Shown here: positions 1-8,111 of the stretch, one piece after another | Position numbering within the stretch: position 1 is the first letter of the stretch | How the letters are laid out: each line of letters opens with the position of its first letter | NCBI RefSeq assembly: GCF_030067705.1 | Contig: NZ_JASJEX010000004.1 | Span: 214,321-278,320 of the forward strand | Direction of reading: 5' to 3' | DNA from: Kribbibacterium absianum | GTDB taxonomy: Bacteria; Actinomycetota; Coriobacteriia; Coriobacteriales; Atopobiaceae | DNA: 64,000 nt | Program-made: the position numbers and the translations under genes | Notes under the pieces: generated by a model | Database searches by the model: none | What the model saw: the letters and a program-made list of their open reading frames with translations, nothing else | What the model was told of the DNA's origin: nothing

Positions 1-308
1 CGACGGCTCGTGGGGTGGCGCGCTTTGGAGGGGCGAGCTCTGGGGGGGCGCCCTCCCGCCCGCTGCGGACGTGCGCGGAATCGATTGTCCGCAAAACTCC
101 CGGGCCGGTTGCGCGGAAATGACGGCCCAGTGGCCTTGTCCTCATGCGTTTCCTACTGTTTTGCCGCAGACATGGGTTGTGGAGAACCGTTTCCCCGCAA
201 CTCATTGCGGGGAAACGGTTCCGCGCAAACGACCGGCCGGAACGCGCTGTTTGAAGTCCCCCGTTTCCTGTGCCACCATCCTGTGCCAACCGTAGGGAGG
301 GGTGCACT
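1..308. other. Non-coding leader region with palindromes
   Basis: No convincing gene is seen; open frames here have no start context and run through inverted repeats. The stretch is built from related GC-rich palindromic words. TTGCGCGGAA at 109-118 is matched by its reverse complement TTCCGCGCAA at 219-228, with a long perfect hairpin between them at 185-220. The region ends in the ribosome binding site (AGGGAGG near 293-299) of the YhhN gene. It may be an intergenic repeat of this genome or the 3' end of an upstream unit that starts outside the window. Confidence 0.5.
185..220. repeat. Perfect 16-bp hairpin
   Basis: The arms AACCGTTTCCCCGCAA (185-200) and TTGCGGGGAAACGGTT (205-220) are exact reverse complements around a 4-base loop CTCA. 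G184-C221 adds one more pair. No T-run follows on either strand, so it is not a standard intrinsic terminator. Confidence 0.75.
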
Positions 309-998
309 GTGTCCGGCGTGGTGTGCGCGTGGGTGCTCGGTGTCCTCGGCGTGCTGATGGACGCCTGGTTCATTGTCACGGACCGCAGGGGCGCGCTGCG
401 ACGAGCCGTGCCGCTCAAGGGCGCAGCCTCGGCGCTGTTCGCGGCTGTCGGACTGCTCGGCGCCGCTGGAAGCCCTTCCCTGTTCGCTTGGACGGTCGCG
501 GCAGGGCTCGTGGCCGGCGCGCTTGGCGATGTCCTGATGGCCGCACGGCACCTCTGCGAGGGCACGGCCAAGAACGTGTTCCTCGGCGTGGGAATCGTCG
601 CGTTCGCGCTTGGTCACGTGCTGTACCTCGCGGCCCTGCTCGGCGTTGGCGCGAACGTGCTGGCCACCGTGCTTTTGTCGGCAGCAATCTGCGCCGTGCT
701 CTGGCCGTTCTTCGCCAAACGGGTCAAGGCGCCGACCCCGCTCATCGGCCGCCTGGGCTACAGCTACCTGGTCGTGGTCAGCACCATGTCCGCAGCCGCC
801 ATCGCCTGGGCTGTCTTCTCCCCCAGCCCGCAGTCTGTCTGCATGGCGATCGGCGCCGTGACGTTCGAGTTGAGCGACGCCTGCATGGTGCTGAACGGCT
901 ACAGCCTCCAGCCCGGACGGCCTCCCCGACCGTTCAATTTGGCCATCTACTACGCTGCACAGCTCTTGGTGGCCGCGTCACTGTGGCTGCCGGCCTAG
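309..998 (+). CDS. YhhN family (lysoplasmalogenase-like) membrane protein
   Basis: This polytopic membrane protein of about 229 residues matches the YhhN/TMEM86 family. Characterised members are lysoplasmalogenases that cleave the vinyl-ether bond of lysoplasmalogens; many bacterial members are untested. The hydrophobic segments alternate with family-like signatures: GDVLM near residue 75, an FALGHVLYLA helix near 103-112, and SDACMVLNGY near the end. The GTG start at 309 is chosen because AGGGAGG lies about 9 bases upstream; a longer frame from 270 has no ribosome binding site. The 3' end overlaps the convergent PIN toxin gene by 4 bp (995-998). Many anaerobic Actinomycetota make plasmalogens, so the role is plausible, but the substrate is inferred from the family only. 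Confidence 0.75.
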   Translation: MSGVVCAWVLGVLGVLMDAWFIVTDRRGALRRAVPLKGAASALFAAVGLLGAAGSPSLFAWTVAAGLVAGALGDVLMAARHLCEGTAKNVFLGVGIVAFALGHVLYLAALLGVGANVLATVLLSAAICAVLWPFFAKRVKAPTPLIGRLGYSYLVVVSTMSAAAIAWAVFSPSPQSVCMAIGAVTFELSDACMVLNGYSLQPGRPPRPFNLAIYYAAQLLVAASLWLPA

Positions 999-1417
999 CG
1001 CTCGCAGGCTCCCAGCATCCCAAGGAGCCGCGGTGCTGCCACTTTGGCCAGGCCTTCGAACGCCTCGGCGTCGCGAGAGACCAGCACGTCGGCTCCGCAC
1101 GCGAGAAACGATGCGTGAACGATCTGGTCGTCCAGGTCGGGTTCGTCGAGGTCCAGAGCCGAGGAGATCAGCCGGGCATCGAGAGGCACCACTTCGAGCA
1201 GTTCCACCAGACCCCTGAGCACGCTCTGCACTTGCTCGCGGGTCGCATAGTGTCGCCCAGCGGAGTACGCGAACACAGCCAGGGAGTCCGCGCCACAGGC
1301 CAACGACAACTGGCCCTGTTCGGCCCTGCGGAAGACCTCCCGCGCGGCTTCGTGGTCCGGCCTTCCCCTGAAGGCCATGTCGACGAGGATGTTCGTGTCC
1401 AGGAGGGCTTTAAACAT
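995..1417 (-). CDS. PIN-domain toxin (VapC-like)
   Basis: A protein of about 140 residues starting MFKALLDTNILVDMAF, the canonical first strand of a PIN-domain ribonuclease with the first acidic residue at Asp7. Further acidic residues lie in LDEPDLDDQIVHASF and the C-terminal ADVLVSRDAEAF, as expected for the metal site. The usual central Glu is not obvious: the equivalent stretch reads GADSLAVFAY. VapC-type toxins cleave tRNA or rRNA in growth arrest. The ATG at 1417 is chosen because the family begins there and because it overlaps the antitoxin end (1410) by 8 bp, giving translational coupling. The stop overlaps the convergent YhhN gene. The toxin role is inferred from the pair. Confidence 0.8.
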   Translation of the reverse strand: MFKALLDTNILVDMAFRGRPDHEAAREVFRRAEQGQLSLACGADSLAVFAYSAGRHYATREQVQSVLRGLVELLEVVPLDARLISSALDLDEPDLDDQIVHASFLACGADVLVSRDAEAFEGLAKVAAPRLLGMLGACER

Positions 1418-1718
1418 AGGAGGCCGCCCGCTCGACTTGGAGCTCTTTCGCATCCTTGTCAACGAGTTCGGGCGCATACCAGCCTTCGGTAAGAGCCAAA
1501 ACTTCGCGCGCCGCCGCTGCCCGTCTTGCCTGGTCTGCCAGCTCCTCATAATTCGGAACCTCGCCAGTCCTGTCGACGTACTCGTACATGAGCCGAATCT
1601 GCTCAGAACCTGAGGTGCCGGCTCCTTCGAAGACCATATCGACCCGGTGTTTGCGGCTCTCCTCCACGCGCCCGGACACGACCGCTGTCTTCTCGCGCAC
1701 CACTGTTGCCTGCGACAT
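1410..1718 (-). CDS. RelB/DinJ-like antitoxin
   Basis: This 102-residue protein sits directly upstream of the PIN toxin. Its N-terminal part has a ribbon-helix-helix look typical of RelB/DinJ antitoxins: a short strand (VSGRVEES), then helices through FEGAGTSGSEQIRLMYEYV. The C-terminal half (ELADQARRAAAAREVLALTEG) is charged and probably wraps the toxin. The ATG at 1718 follows GAGGGG at a short spacing; in-frame codons further upstream run into a dyad symmetric element. Such antitoxins usually repress their own promoter, and the dyad at 1740-1766 is a likely operator. Confidence 0.75.
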   Translation of the reverse strand: MSQATVVREKTAVVSGRVEESRKHRVDMVFEGAGTSGSEQIRLMYEYVDRTGEVPNYEELADQARRAAAAREVLALTEGWYAPELVDKDAKELQVERAASYV

Positions 1719-1739
1719 GTCCACCCCTCTCATCTGATT

Positions 1740-1766
1740 GTCTACATTTTCCCACCTTCTGTAGAC
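1740..1766. promoter_or_regulatory. Dyad operator of the toxin-antitoxin unit
   Basis: GTCTACA (1740-1746) and TGTAGAC (1760-1766) form a perfect 7-bp inverted repeat with a 13-bp spacer, 22 bp upstream of the antitoxin start. The location and symmetry fit an autoregulatory site bound by a dimeric ribbon-helix-helix antitoxin. Function is inferred. Confidence 0.5.
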
Positions 1767-1890
1767 ACCGACACGACGCGTGACCGCGAGATTTCTCGGT
1801 ACTGCGTTTTTCAGCATCTGAGGCGTCCCTGAAGGCTCCCTGTTTTATCCTGATGCAATCACTCTCAATCGGCGAGGAACCGGAGGTCCC

Positions 1891-2469
1891 ATGGAGCTGC
1901 TGGAGGAGCGCATTCTGCGCGACGGAACGGTCAAGCCCGGCAACGTCCTCAAAGTGGACAACTTCTTGAATCACCAAGTGGACATCGAGCTGATCCATGC
2001 GATGGCCGACGAGTTCTGTCGGCTCTTCGCTGACTGCCCCATCACCAAAGTGCTCACCATCGAGGCCTCCGGCATCGCCATCGCGAGCATCGTCGCCGAG
2101 CAGCTGGGCGTTCCGATGGTCTTCGCCAAGAAGGCCCAGTCCATCAACCTCGATGGCGACCTCTACACCACGCAAATCGTGAGCTACACGCACAAGCGCA
2201 CCTACGACGTGATCGTGTCCAAGAAGTTCATCTCACCGGACGACCACGTGCTGATCATCGACGACTTCCTCGCGAACGGCTGCGCGCTCAACGGCCTGAT
2301 CGACCTCGTGACCCAGGCCGGCGCAACGATCGAGGGCATCGGCATCGCCATCGAGAAGGGCTTCCAGCCGGGCGGCGACGACCTCCGCGAGCGCGGGTAC
2401 CGCCTAGAGTCGCTGGCCATCGTGGACGCGATGAATGCGGACACGGGCGAGATCGTCTTCCGGCACTAG
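1891..2469 (+). CDS. xpt: Xanthine phosphoribosyltransferase
   Basis: Transfers a phosphoribosyl group from PRPP to xanthine to make XMP, a cytosolic purine-salvage step. The 192-residue length is that of Xpt, and the N-terminus ([12 protein letters not shown]) and [10 protein letters not shown] block are typical. The PRPP-binding motif [11 protein letters not shown] lies at about residues 119-129, and the flexible-loop region around FAKKAQ and YTTQIVSYT matches the family. GGAGG lies 6 bases before the ATG. No purine riboswitch could be recognised in the roughly 70 bp upstream. The gene stands alone between the toxin-antitoxin pair and the repeat array. Confidence 0.93.
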   Translation: MELLEERILRDGTVKPGNVLKVDNFLNHQVDIELIHAMADEFCRLFADCPITKVLTIEASGIAIASIVAEQLGVPMVFAKKAQSINLDGDLYTTQIVSYTHKRTYDVIVSKKFISPDDHVLIIDDFLANGCALNGLIDLVTQAGATIEGIGIAIEKGFQPGGDDLRERGYRLESLAIVDAMNADTGEIVFRH

Positions 2470-3196
2470 CCGAGCAACACGAGACGTACCAGAGGGCCGG
2501 GGCGTGGAAAACGTCTCGGCTCTTTTGCATGGGCACCCGACGACTTGTGCGGAGCGCAGGTTCGCTTTTCCGATCGGGGCAACCTATGCGGCGCTTGTCT
2601 AGGCTGGATCGGAAAGGCCGACTTGTGCGGCGCGTATCTCGGTTTCCCCGACTAGGAGAACCTGTGCGGCGCACATAGCCCGCCATTCGTCCCATGCCAC
2701 GCACAGGTTCGCTTTTCCGATCGGGACAACCTGTGCGACGCGCAGTGTTCGGACACAGTCTCGTGCCGCGCACAGGTTCGCGCACCCTTATCGAGGCAAC
2801 CTGTGCGGCGCACGTCTAGGCCGGATCGGAAAATCCGACTTGTGCGGCGCATGTCTCGGCCACGCCGGCTGAGAGGACCTGTGCCACGCGCAGGGCCCGC
2901 AAGTCGTCCCATGCCGCGCACGGGTTCGCTTTTCCGATCAACGCGATCTGTGCGGCGCACACGTTCCAGGCTCCAACCTGCGCCCTGCACAGGTCGCTTG
3001 CGACTCCACTCGGGCGCCCTCGCCCAGCGGGGGTTCACAGCCGGTTCGACATTCCAGCTTTGTTACAGGCGCGAAATGTTCGGCCGATGCGCGATACACT
3101 GGCAACAGGAACTGCACACGCGCGTTGTACCTGCGGTTTTTGTCTCCTATACTTTCCGTGTTTATCGTCTGTCCCAGCGAGGAGAGAGGCTCTGTC
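2470..3196. other. Long intergenic region holding repeat array A
   Basis: About 727 bp without a supported gene. Most of it (2546 to about 2990) is the family A palindrome array described separately. The arginine-rich open frames on both strands are translations of the repeats. The last 200 bp lead into the B3/B4 gene and hold its ribosome binding site (GAGGAGAG near 3179). Confidence 0.8.
2546..2990. repeat. Tandem palindrome array, family A
   Basis: The core TGTGCGGCGCA(C), itself a near palindrome, recurs with its first T at 2546, 2585, 2624, 2663, 2732, 2802, 2841, 2880 and 2949, giving steps of 39, 39, 39, 69, 70, 39, 39 and 69 bp. The 69/70-bp steps contain an inverted copy, so hairpins form: GCACAGGTT at 2701-2709 with AACCTGTGC at 2728-2736, and the same arms at 2770-2778 and 2798-2806. 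Blocks 2585-2731 and 2802-2948 are diverged copies of each other, a 217-bp higher-order repeat. TTCGCTTTTCCGATC recurs at 2561, 2708 and 2925. No associated cas genes or mobile genes are present. Confidence 0.85.
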
Positions 3197-3919
3197 ATGG
3201 CTCGGTTTGTGGTCGAAGACTCGTTTTGGGAGCTGTTCCCCGACGCTTCCATCGGAGCAGTGGTGGTGCGCGGCATGAAGCCGGCCAGCGAGGTGACGGA
3301 CGAGGAGCGCGCAGAGATCGAGAAGCTCCTGTCCGACGCCAACCGCGCCGCCGAGAGGCACCTGGACTCCCCCACCCTGTCCGAGAACCGCCCGGTGAAG
3401 GTGTGGCGCGAGGCCTACCAGAAGTTCAAGACCAAGCGCGGGGCCCGCGTCTCGATCGAGAACCTGCTGAAGCGCGTGCACAAGGACCGGCCCGTGGGGC
3501 CGATCACCCCGTCCGTGGACCTCTACAACGTGATCTCGCTCACGTACGCATTGCCCGTGGGCGGCGAGAACGTGGACGCGTTCGAGGGCGACCTGCGGCT
3601 GGGCACAACCGAGGGCGGCGACGCGTTCCGCGGCCTTGGCGAGGAGAAGGACGACCCCACGCTGCCCGGCGAGGTCTGCTACCGGGACGATGCGGGCGCG
3701 GTGTGCCGTTGCCTCAACTGGCGCGACGGGCAGCGAACGGCGCTCGACGACGACTCCGCGAACGCCTTCCTCGTGATCGAGTCCGTGGACCCGGAGCGCG
3801 CCGGCGACCTCGTCGCCGCAATTGACGAGCTGGCGGGCCTGGTGACGAAGTACCTGGGTGGCGCGGTGGTCGAGAAGCAAATCCTCACCCGCGACAACCC
3901 CACGATGCCGCTGGACTAG
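3197..3919 (+). CDS. B3/B4 tRNA-binding domain protein
   Basis: A stand-alone protein of 240 residues resembling the B3/B4 domain of the phenylalanyl-tRNA synthetase beta chain, the editing domain. Similar free-standing proteins are widespread and thought to bind or proofread tRNA, but few have been tested. Visible features are VWREAYQKFKTKRGARVSIENLLKR (here split only for description) near residues 65-90, PSVDLYNVISLTYALPVGGEN near 100-120, and a C-terminal ADELAG-like helix region ending in a strand. The ATG at 3197 follows GAGGAGAGAGG; the longer frame from 3125 has no ribosome binding site. It is cytosolic and monocistronic. The substrate amino acid cannot be told from sequence. Confidence 0.7.
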   Translation: MARFVVEDSFWELFPDASIGAVVVRGMKPASEVTDEERAEIEKLLSDANRAAERHLDSPTLSENRPVKVWREAYQKFKTKRGARVSIENLLKRVHKDRPVGPITPSVDLYNVISLTYALPVGGENVDAFEGDLRLGTTEGGDAFRGLGEEKDDPTLPGEVCYRDDAGAVCRCLNWRDGQRTALDDDSANAFLVIESVDPERAGDLVAAIDELAGLVTKYLGGAVVEKQILTRDNPTMPLD

Positions 3920-4220
3920 ACAAAGGGACGGACGCCGGGGAGCCCCGGATTGGCCTCCTCGCGCGAGAAGCACGTCTCGGGGCAGGCCGTCGAACTGTTT
4001 ACCTCCTATCGTCAGGATTCCGGCGCGACACCGGTTCCCCGCCCGTCCTGGGGTCGAGATGGGGCAAATCCCGCAACAGTTGACCCCGTATCGGCGCGCC
4101 GGCGCGAGCGAGCAGATTCGGGGCACTGAGCCCAAGCACATAGGGGCGCTACCAGACCGGCAGCGCCCCCATTCACATCCATCTATGAGTCACAACCCGT
4201 CGGATGGCGACTCATTGCCA
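3920..4220. other. Convergent intergenic region with nested stems
   Basis: About 301 bp between convergent genes, with no open frame worth calling. It contains several stems. AACTGTT at 3993-3999 pairs with AACAGTT at 4075-4081. GGGGTC at 4050-4055 pairs with GACCCC at 4082-4087. A terminator-like hairpin lies at 4143-4169. The stems at 3993-4087 suggest a structured RNA, but I could not match it to RNase P RNA, tmRNA, SRP RNA or a riboswitch class. Confidence 0.4.
4143..4169 (-). terminator. Terminator-like hairpin after livF
   Basis: GGGGCGCT (4143-4150) and AGCGCCCC (4162-4169) are perfect 8-bp arms with an 11-base loop, about 50 bp past the livF stop. The T-run is poor on both strands, so it may be a weak or factor-assisted terminator. 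Confidence 0.5.
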
Positions 4221-4934
4221 TTAGCCGCCGAGATAGGCCTTGCGCACGCGGTCGTCGTTCGCCAGTTCGGCCGCCGGGCCCTCCATCGAGACGTTGCCCG
4301 TCTCGAGCACATAGGCGCGGTCGGCGATCGAGAGCGCCTTCGAGGCGTTCTGCTCCACCAGAAGGATCGTGGTCCCGGCATTGTGCAGTGCCTTGATGAT
4401 GTCGAAGATCTCGTCCACGAGAATGGGCGCGAGACCCATCGACGGCTCGTCGAGCATCAGCAGCGAGGGCCTCGACATCATCGCGCGGCCCATCGCGAGC
4501 ATCTGCTGCTCACCGCCGGAGAGCGTGCCGGCGCGCTGCCACGCGCGCTCCTTGAGGAGCGGGAAGCGCTCGAAAACCGTCTCGATGGTCTCCTTCGCCT
4601 CGGCGTCGTTTCTCGTGTAGGCGCCCATCTCGAGGTTCTCGCGCACCGTCATGTTGAGGAACACGCGCCTGCCCTCGGGGCAGAGGGCCATGCCGCGGTT
4701 GACCACCTTGTGCGCGGGCACGTGCTGCAGGTTCTCGCCCTGGAACTCGATGGTGCCCTTGCGCGCCTTCAACAAGCCGGCGACGGTGTTGAGCGTCGTC
4801 GTCTTGCCGGCGCCGTTCGCACCGATCAGCGACACGATCTCGCCCTCGTTCACCTCGAAGGAGACGCCCTTGATGGCGTGGATGTTGCCGTAGTACACGT
4901 GGAGGTCGTCCACCTTGAGCAGCGGGTTCGCCAT
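4221..4934 (-). CDS. livF: Branched-chain amino acid ABC transporter ATPase LivF
   Basis: One of two ATPases of the Liv importer, which takes up leucine, isoleucine and valine or similar amides. The 237 residues have the LivF pattern: Walker A GANGAGKTT near 37-45, the ABC signature LSGGEQQM near 137-144, and Walker B LLMLDEPSMGLAP near 157-169. Next come the H-loop region (LVEQNASKAL) and the terminal AYLGG typical of LivF. It is the last gene of livKHMGF. Its ATG is 3 bp after the livG stop, so it is translationally linked. Ligand specificity is set by LivK and is not proven. Confidence 0.92.
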   Translation of the reverse strand: MANPLLKVDDLHVYYGNIHAIKGVSFEVNEGEIVSLIGANGAGKTTTLNTVAGLLKARKGTIEFQGENLQHVPAHKVVNRGMALCPEGRRVFLNMTVRENLEMGAYTRNDAEAKETIETVFERFPLLKERAWQRAGTLSGGEQQMLAMGRAMMSRPSLLMLDEPSMGLAPILVDEIFDIIKALHNAGTTILLVEQNASKALSIADRAYVLETGNVSMEGPAAELANDDRVRKAYLGG

Positions 4935-4937
4935 CGC

Positions 4938-5941
<1,004 letters not shown>

Positions 5942-5945
<4 letters not shown>

Positions 5946-7054
5946 TGGGCGCCCCCTTCCTCAGCGGTCGTGCGCTTGTTCCAGGGCATGGCTTCCTTGA
6001 CCTTCTCCATGAGGCTCGCCACGGCAGGGATGTTGGGAAGCACCATCACGGCGATCAGCACGACGGCGTAGATCAACATGCGGTAGTCCGCCATGAAGCG
6101 GAGCGTCTCCGGGAGCACCGTGAGGATGGCCGCCGCGATCACAGAGCCGCGCATCGATCCGATGCCGCCGAGCACCACGTACACGAGGATGAGGATCGAC
6201 GTGTTGTAGTCGAAGCGGCTCGGGACCACCGACGAGAAGTTCATCGCGTAGAGGGCGCCCGCCATGCCGGCAAGGGCGGCCGCCACCACAAAGGCCATGA
6301 GGCGGTACTTGGTGACGTTGATGCCCACGGCCTCCGCGGCGATCTTGTTGTCACGGACGGCCATGATCGCGCGCCCGGACCGGCTCTTCATGAGGTTGAG
6401 CACGACGAAGAGCGTGAAGAGCACCAGGAGCGTGCCGGCCACGAACGTGGAGATCTTCGTGATGCCCACGGCGCCCTGGGGCCCGTTGACGACGACCGTT
6501 CCGTTGGTCATGCCGAGCGACGTGGTGTCCGTCATCGAGAAGTGCAGGCCGGCGGCGTCGTGGCCCACGTACAGGTTGTTGAGCAGGTTCTTGATGATCT
6601 CGCCAAAGGCCAGGGTGACGATCGCCAGGTAGTCGCCAGAGAGCCGCATGACCGGCACCCCGACAATCGCGCCGAAGATGGCGCCAAAGATGCCGCCGGT
6701 GATGATGCACAGCAGGAGCCTGAGCGCCGGGTCCGGCACCGCGTCCATCAGCACGGAGCTGAGAATCGCGCCCGAGAAGGCGCCGACGGACATGAAGCCC
6801 GCGTGGCCGAGCGACAGCTCGCCGGACACGCCGACCACCAGGTTGAGCGAGAGGGCGGCGCTCACGTACACGCAGATGGGCACGAGCTGGCCCTGGAACG
6901 CGCTCGTGATGGACTTGCCGGCGATCATGGCCTCGATGATCACGAAGAACGCGACCACGATCAGGTAGGTGCCCAGGTTGCCCGTGAGGGCCTTGAGCAG
7001 CCGGTCCTTGGTCGGCACGGCCGCCGCAGTGGTTTCCTTTGCCATGGCGCTCAC
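5942..7054 (-). CDS. livM: Branched-chain amino acid ABC permease LivM
   Basis: Inner-membrane permease subunit, 370 residues, pairing with LivH. Signature blocks of the family are visible: AALSLNLVVGVSGELSLGHAGF split across helices 2-3, RLSGDYLAIVTLAFGEI, the conserved region AVRDNKIAAEAVGIN, and GGIGSMRGSVIGA-like GGIGSMRG near the C-terminus. The first 25 residues are polar (MSAMAKETTAAAV). The GTG at 7054 directly abuts the livH stop; an ATG 9 bases downstream (7045) is an alternative with AGGTGAG before it. Substrate class is inferred from family and operon. Confidence 0.9.
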
Positions 7055-7939
7055 CTACACCTTCTCGGGCACGTACTTGCCGAGCAGGCCGCTCGGCTTG
7101 ATGAGCAGGACGACGATCAGCACGGCGAACACGATGGCGTCGGCGAACTGCGTGCCGATATAGGCCTTCGCGAAGACCTCGATGATGCCGAGCAGTACGC
7201 CGCCGAGCACCGCGCCCGGGATGGAGCCGATGCCGCCGAAGACGGCCGCAGTGAACGCCTTGATGCCGGGCATCGATCCGGTGGTGGGCACGAGGCTCGG
7301 GTAGGCGCTCATCATGAGCACGCCGGCGATGGCGGCGAGGCCGGAGCCGATGGCGAAGGTCGTGGAGATGGTGGTGTCCACGTTGATGCCCATGAGCCGC
7401 GCCGCGCCGGGGTCCTCGGAACAGGCGCGCATGGCCTTGCCCATCTTGGTCTTCGACGTGAAGAGCACGAGGGCCACCATGATCACAGCGCAGACCACGA
7501 TCGTGACGATGGTCTCCATCGAGATGACGAGCTGCCCGTCGAACAGCATGATCGGGCCGGAGCCGCCGACGACGGACGGGAAGACCTTGGGGTTCGCGCC
7601 CCAGATGAGCAGCGCCAGGTTCTGCAGGAGATAGGAGACGCCGATGGCTGTGATGAGCACCGTCAGGCTCGGGCTCTGGCGCAACGGCTTGTACGCGATG
7701 CGCTCGATGCAGATGCCGAGAAGGGTGCAGCCGACGACGGCCGCGAGGATGCCGATGAGCGGGTTCAGCCCCAGCGCGTTGAGCGTCATGAAGCAGATGT
7801 AGCCGCCGACCATGATCACGTCGCCGTGGGCGAAGTTCAGCATCTTCGCGATGCCGTACACCATCGTGTAGCCGAGGGCGATGATCGCGTAGATGCTCCC
7901 CAGGCTGATGCCGTTGATCAGGTTCGTGAGGAAATCCAT
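7055..7939 (-). CDS. livH: Branched-chain amino acid ABC permease LivH
   Basis: Inner-membrane permease of 294 residues, close to the usual LivH length. It starts MDFLTNLINGISLGSIYAIIALGYTMVYGI (given in part only), the standard LivH N-terminus. It also has the MLNFAHGDVIMVG block near 33-45, KTKMGKAMRACSEDPGAARLMGIN near the cytoplasmic EAA-like loop, and GGIGSIPGAVLGG near the end. GGAGGGAAGGC precedes the ATG. It is the first gene after the hairpin that separates livK from the membrane and ATPase genes. Confidence 0.92.
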   Translation of the reverse strand: MDFLTNLINGISLGSIYAIIALGYTMVYGIAKMLNFAHGDVIMVGGYICFMTLNALGLNPLIGILAAVVGCTLLGICIERIAYKPLRQSPSLTVLITAIGVSYLLQNLALLIWGANPKVFPSVVGGSGPIMLFDGQLVISMETIVTIVVCAVIMVALVLFTSKTKMGKAMRACSEDPGAARLMGINVDTTISTTFAIGSGLAAIAGVLMMSAYPSLVPTTGSMPGIKAFTAAVFGGIGSIPGAVLGGVLLGIIEVFAKAYIGTQFADAIVFAVLIVVLLIKPSGLLGKYVPEKV

Positions 7940-8001
7940 GCCTTCCCTCCTTTTCTCCGTCTCCTGGATGTGCCTACAAAACTCGTGCTAGATTGCGCGA
8001 A

Positions 8002-8030
8002 GGGAGGCCGCCCCCACAGGACGGCCTCCC
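8002..8030 (-). terminator. Hairpin between livK and livH
   Basis: GGGAGGCCG (8002-8010) and CGGCCTCCC (8022-8030) are perfect 9-bp arms with an 11-base loop in the livK-livH gap. Only a short T stretch follows. Such hairpins after binding-protein genes usually act as partial terminators or mRNA stabilisers that raise the binding protein over the transporter. Confidence 0.65.
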
Positions 8031-8111
8031 GCACCGTTAAACGGAATTAACCCGCGTGAAAGAGCCGAAACACATCGGACCAGACGCGCCCGCCCCTGCG
8101 GTGAGCGCCCC

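Noticed and set aside
2540..3000. CRISPR array
   Set aside because: The repeated word is short and the sequences between copies are themselves repeated. Step sizes vary (39 and 69-70 bp) and no cas genes are nearby.
2288..3038. Arginine-rich minus-strand frames in array A
   Set aside because: They are translations of the repeat, lack ribosome binding sites and are broken by frame-shifting steps.
3990..4100. Cobalamin riboswitch
   Set aside because: Some blocks (GGGGAACCGGTG on the minus strand, CCCGCAACAG on the plus strand) recall it, but they lie on opposite strands, and no B12 gene follows on either.
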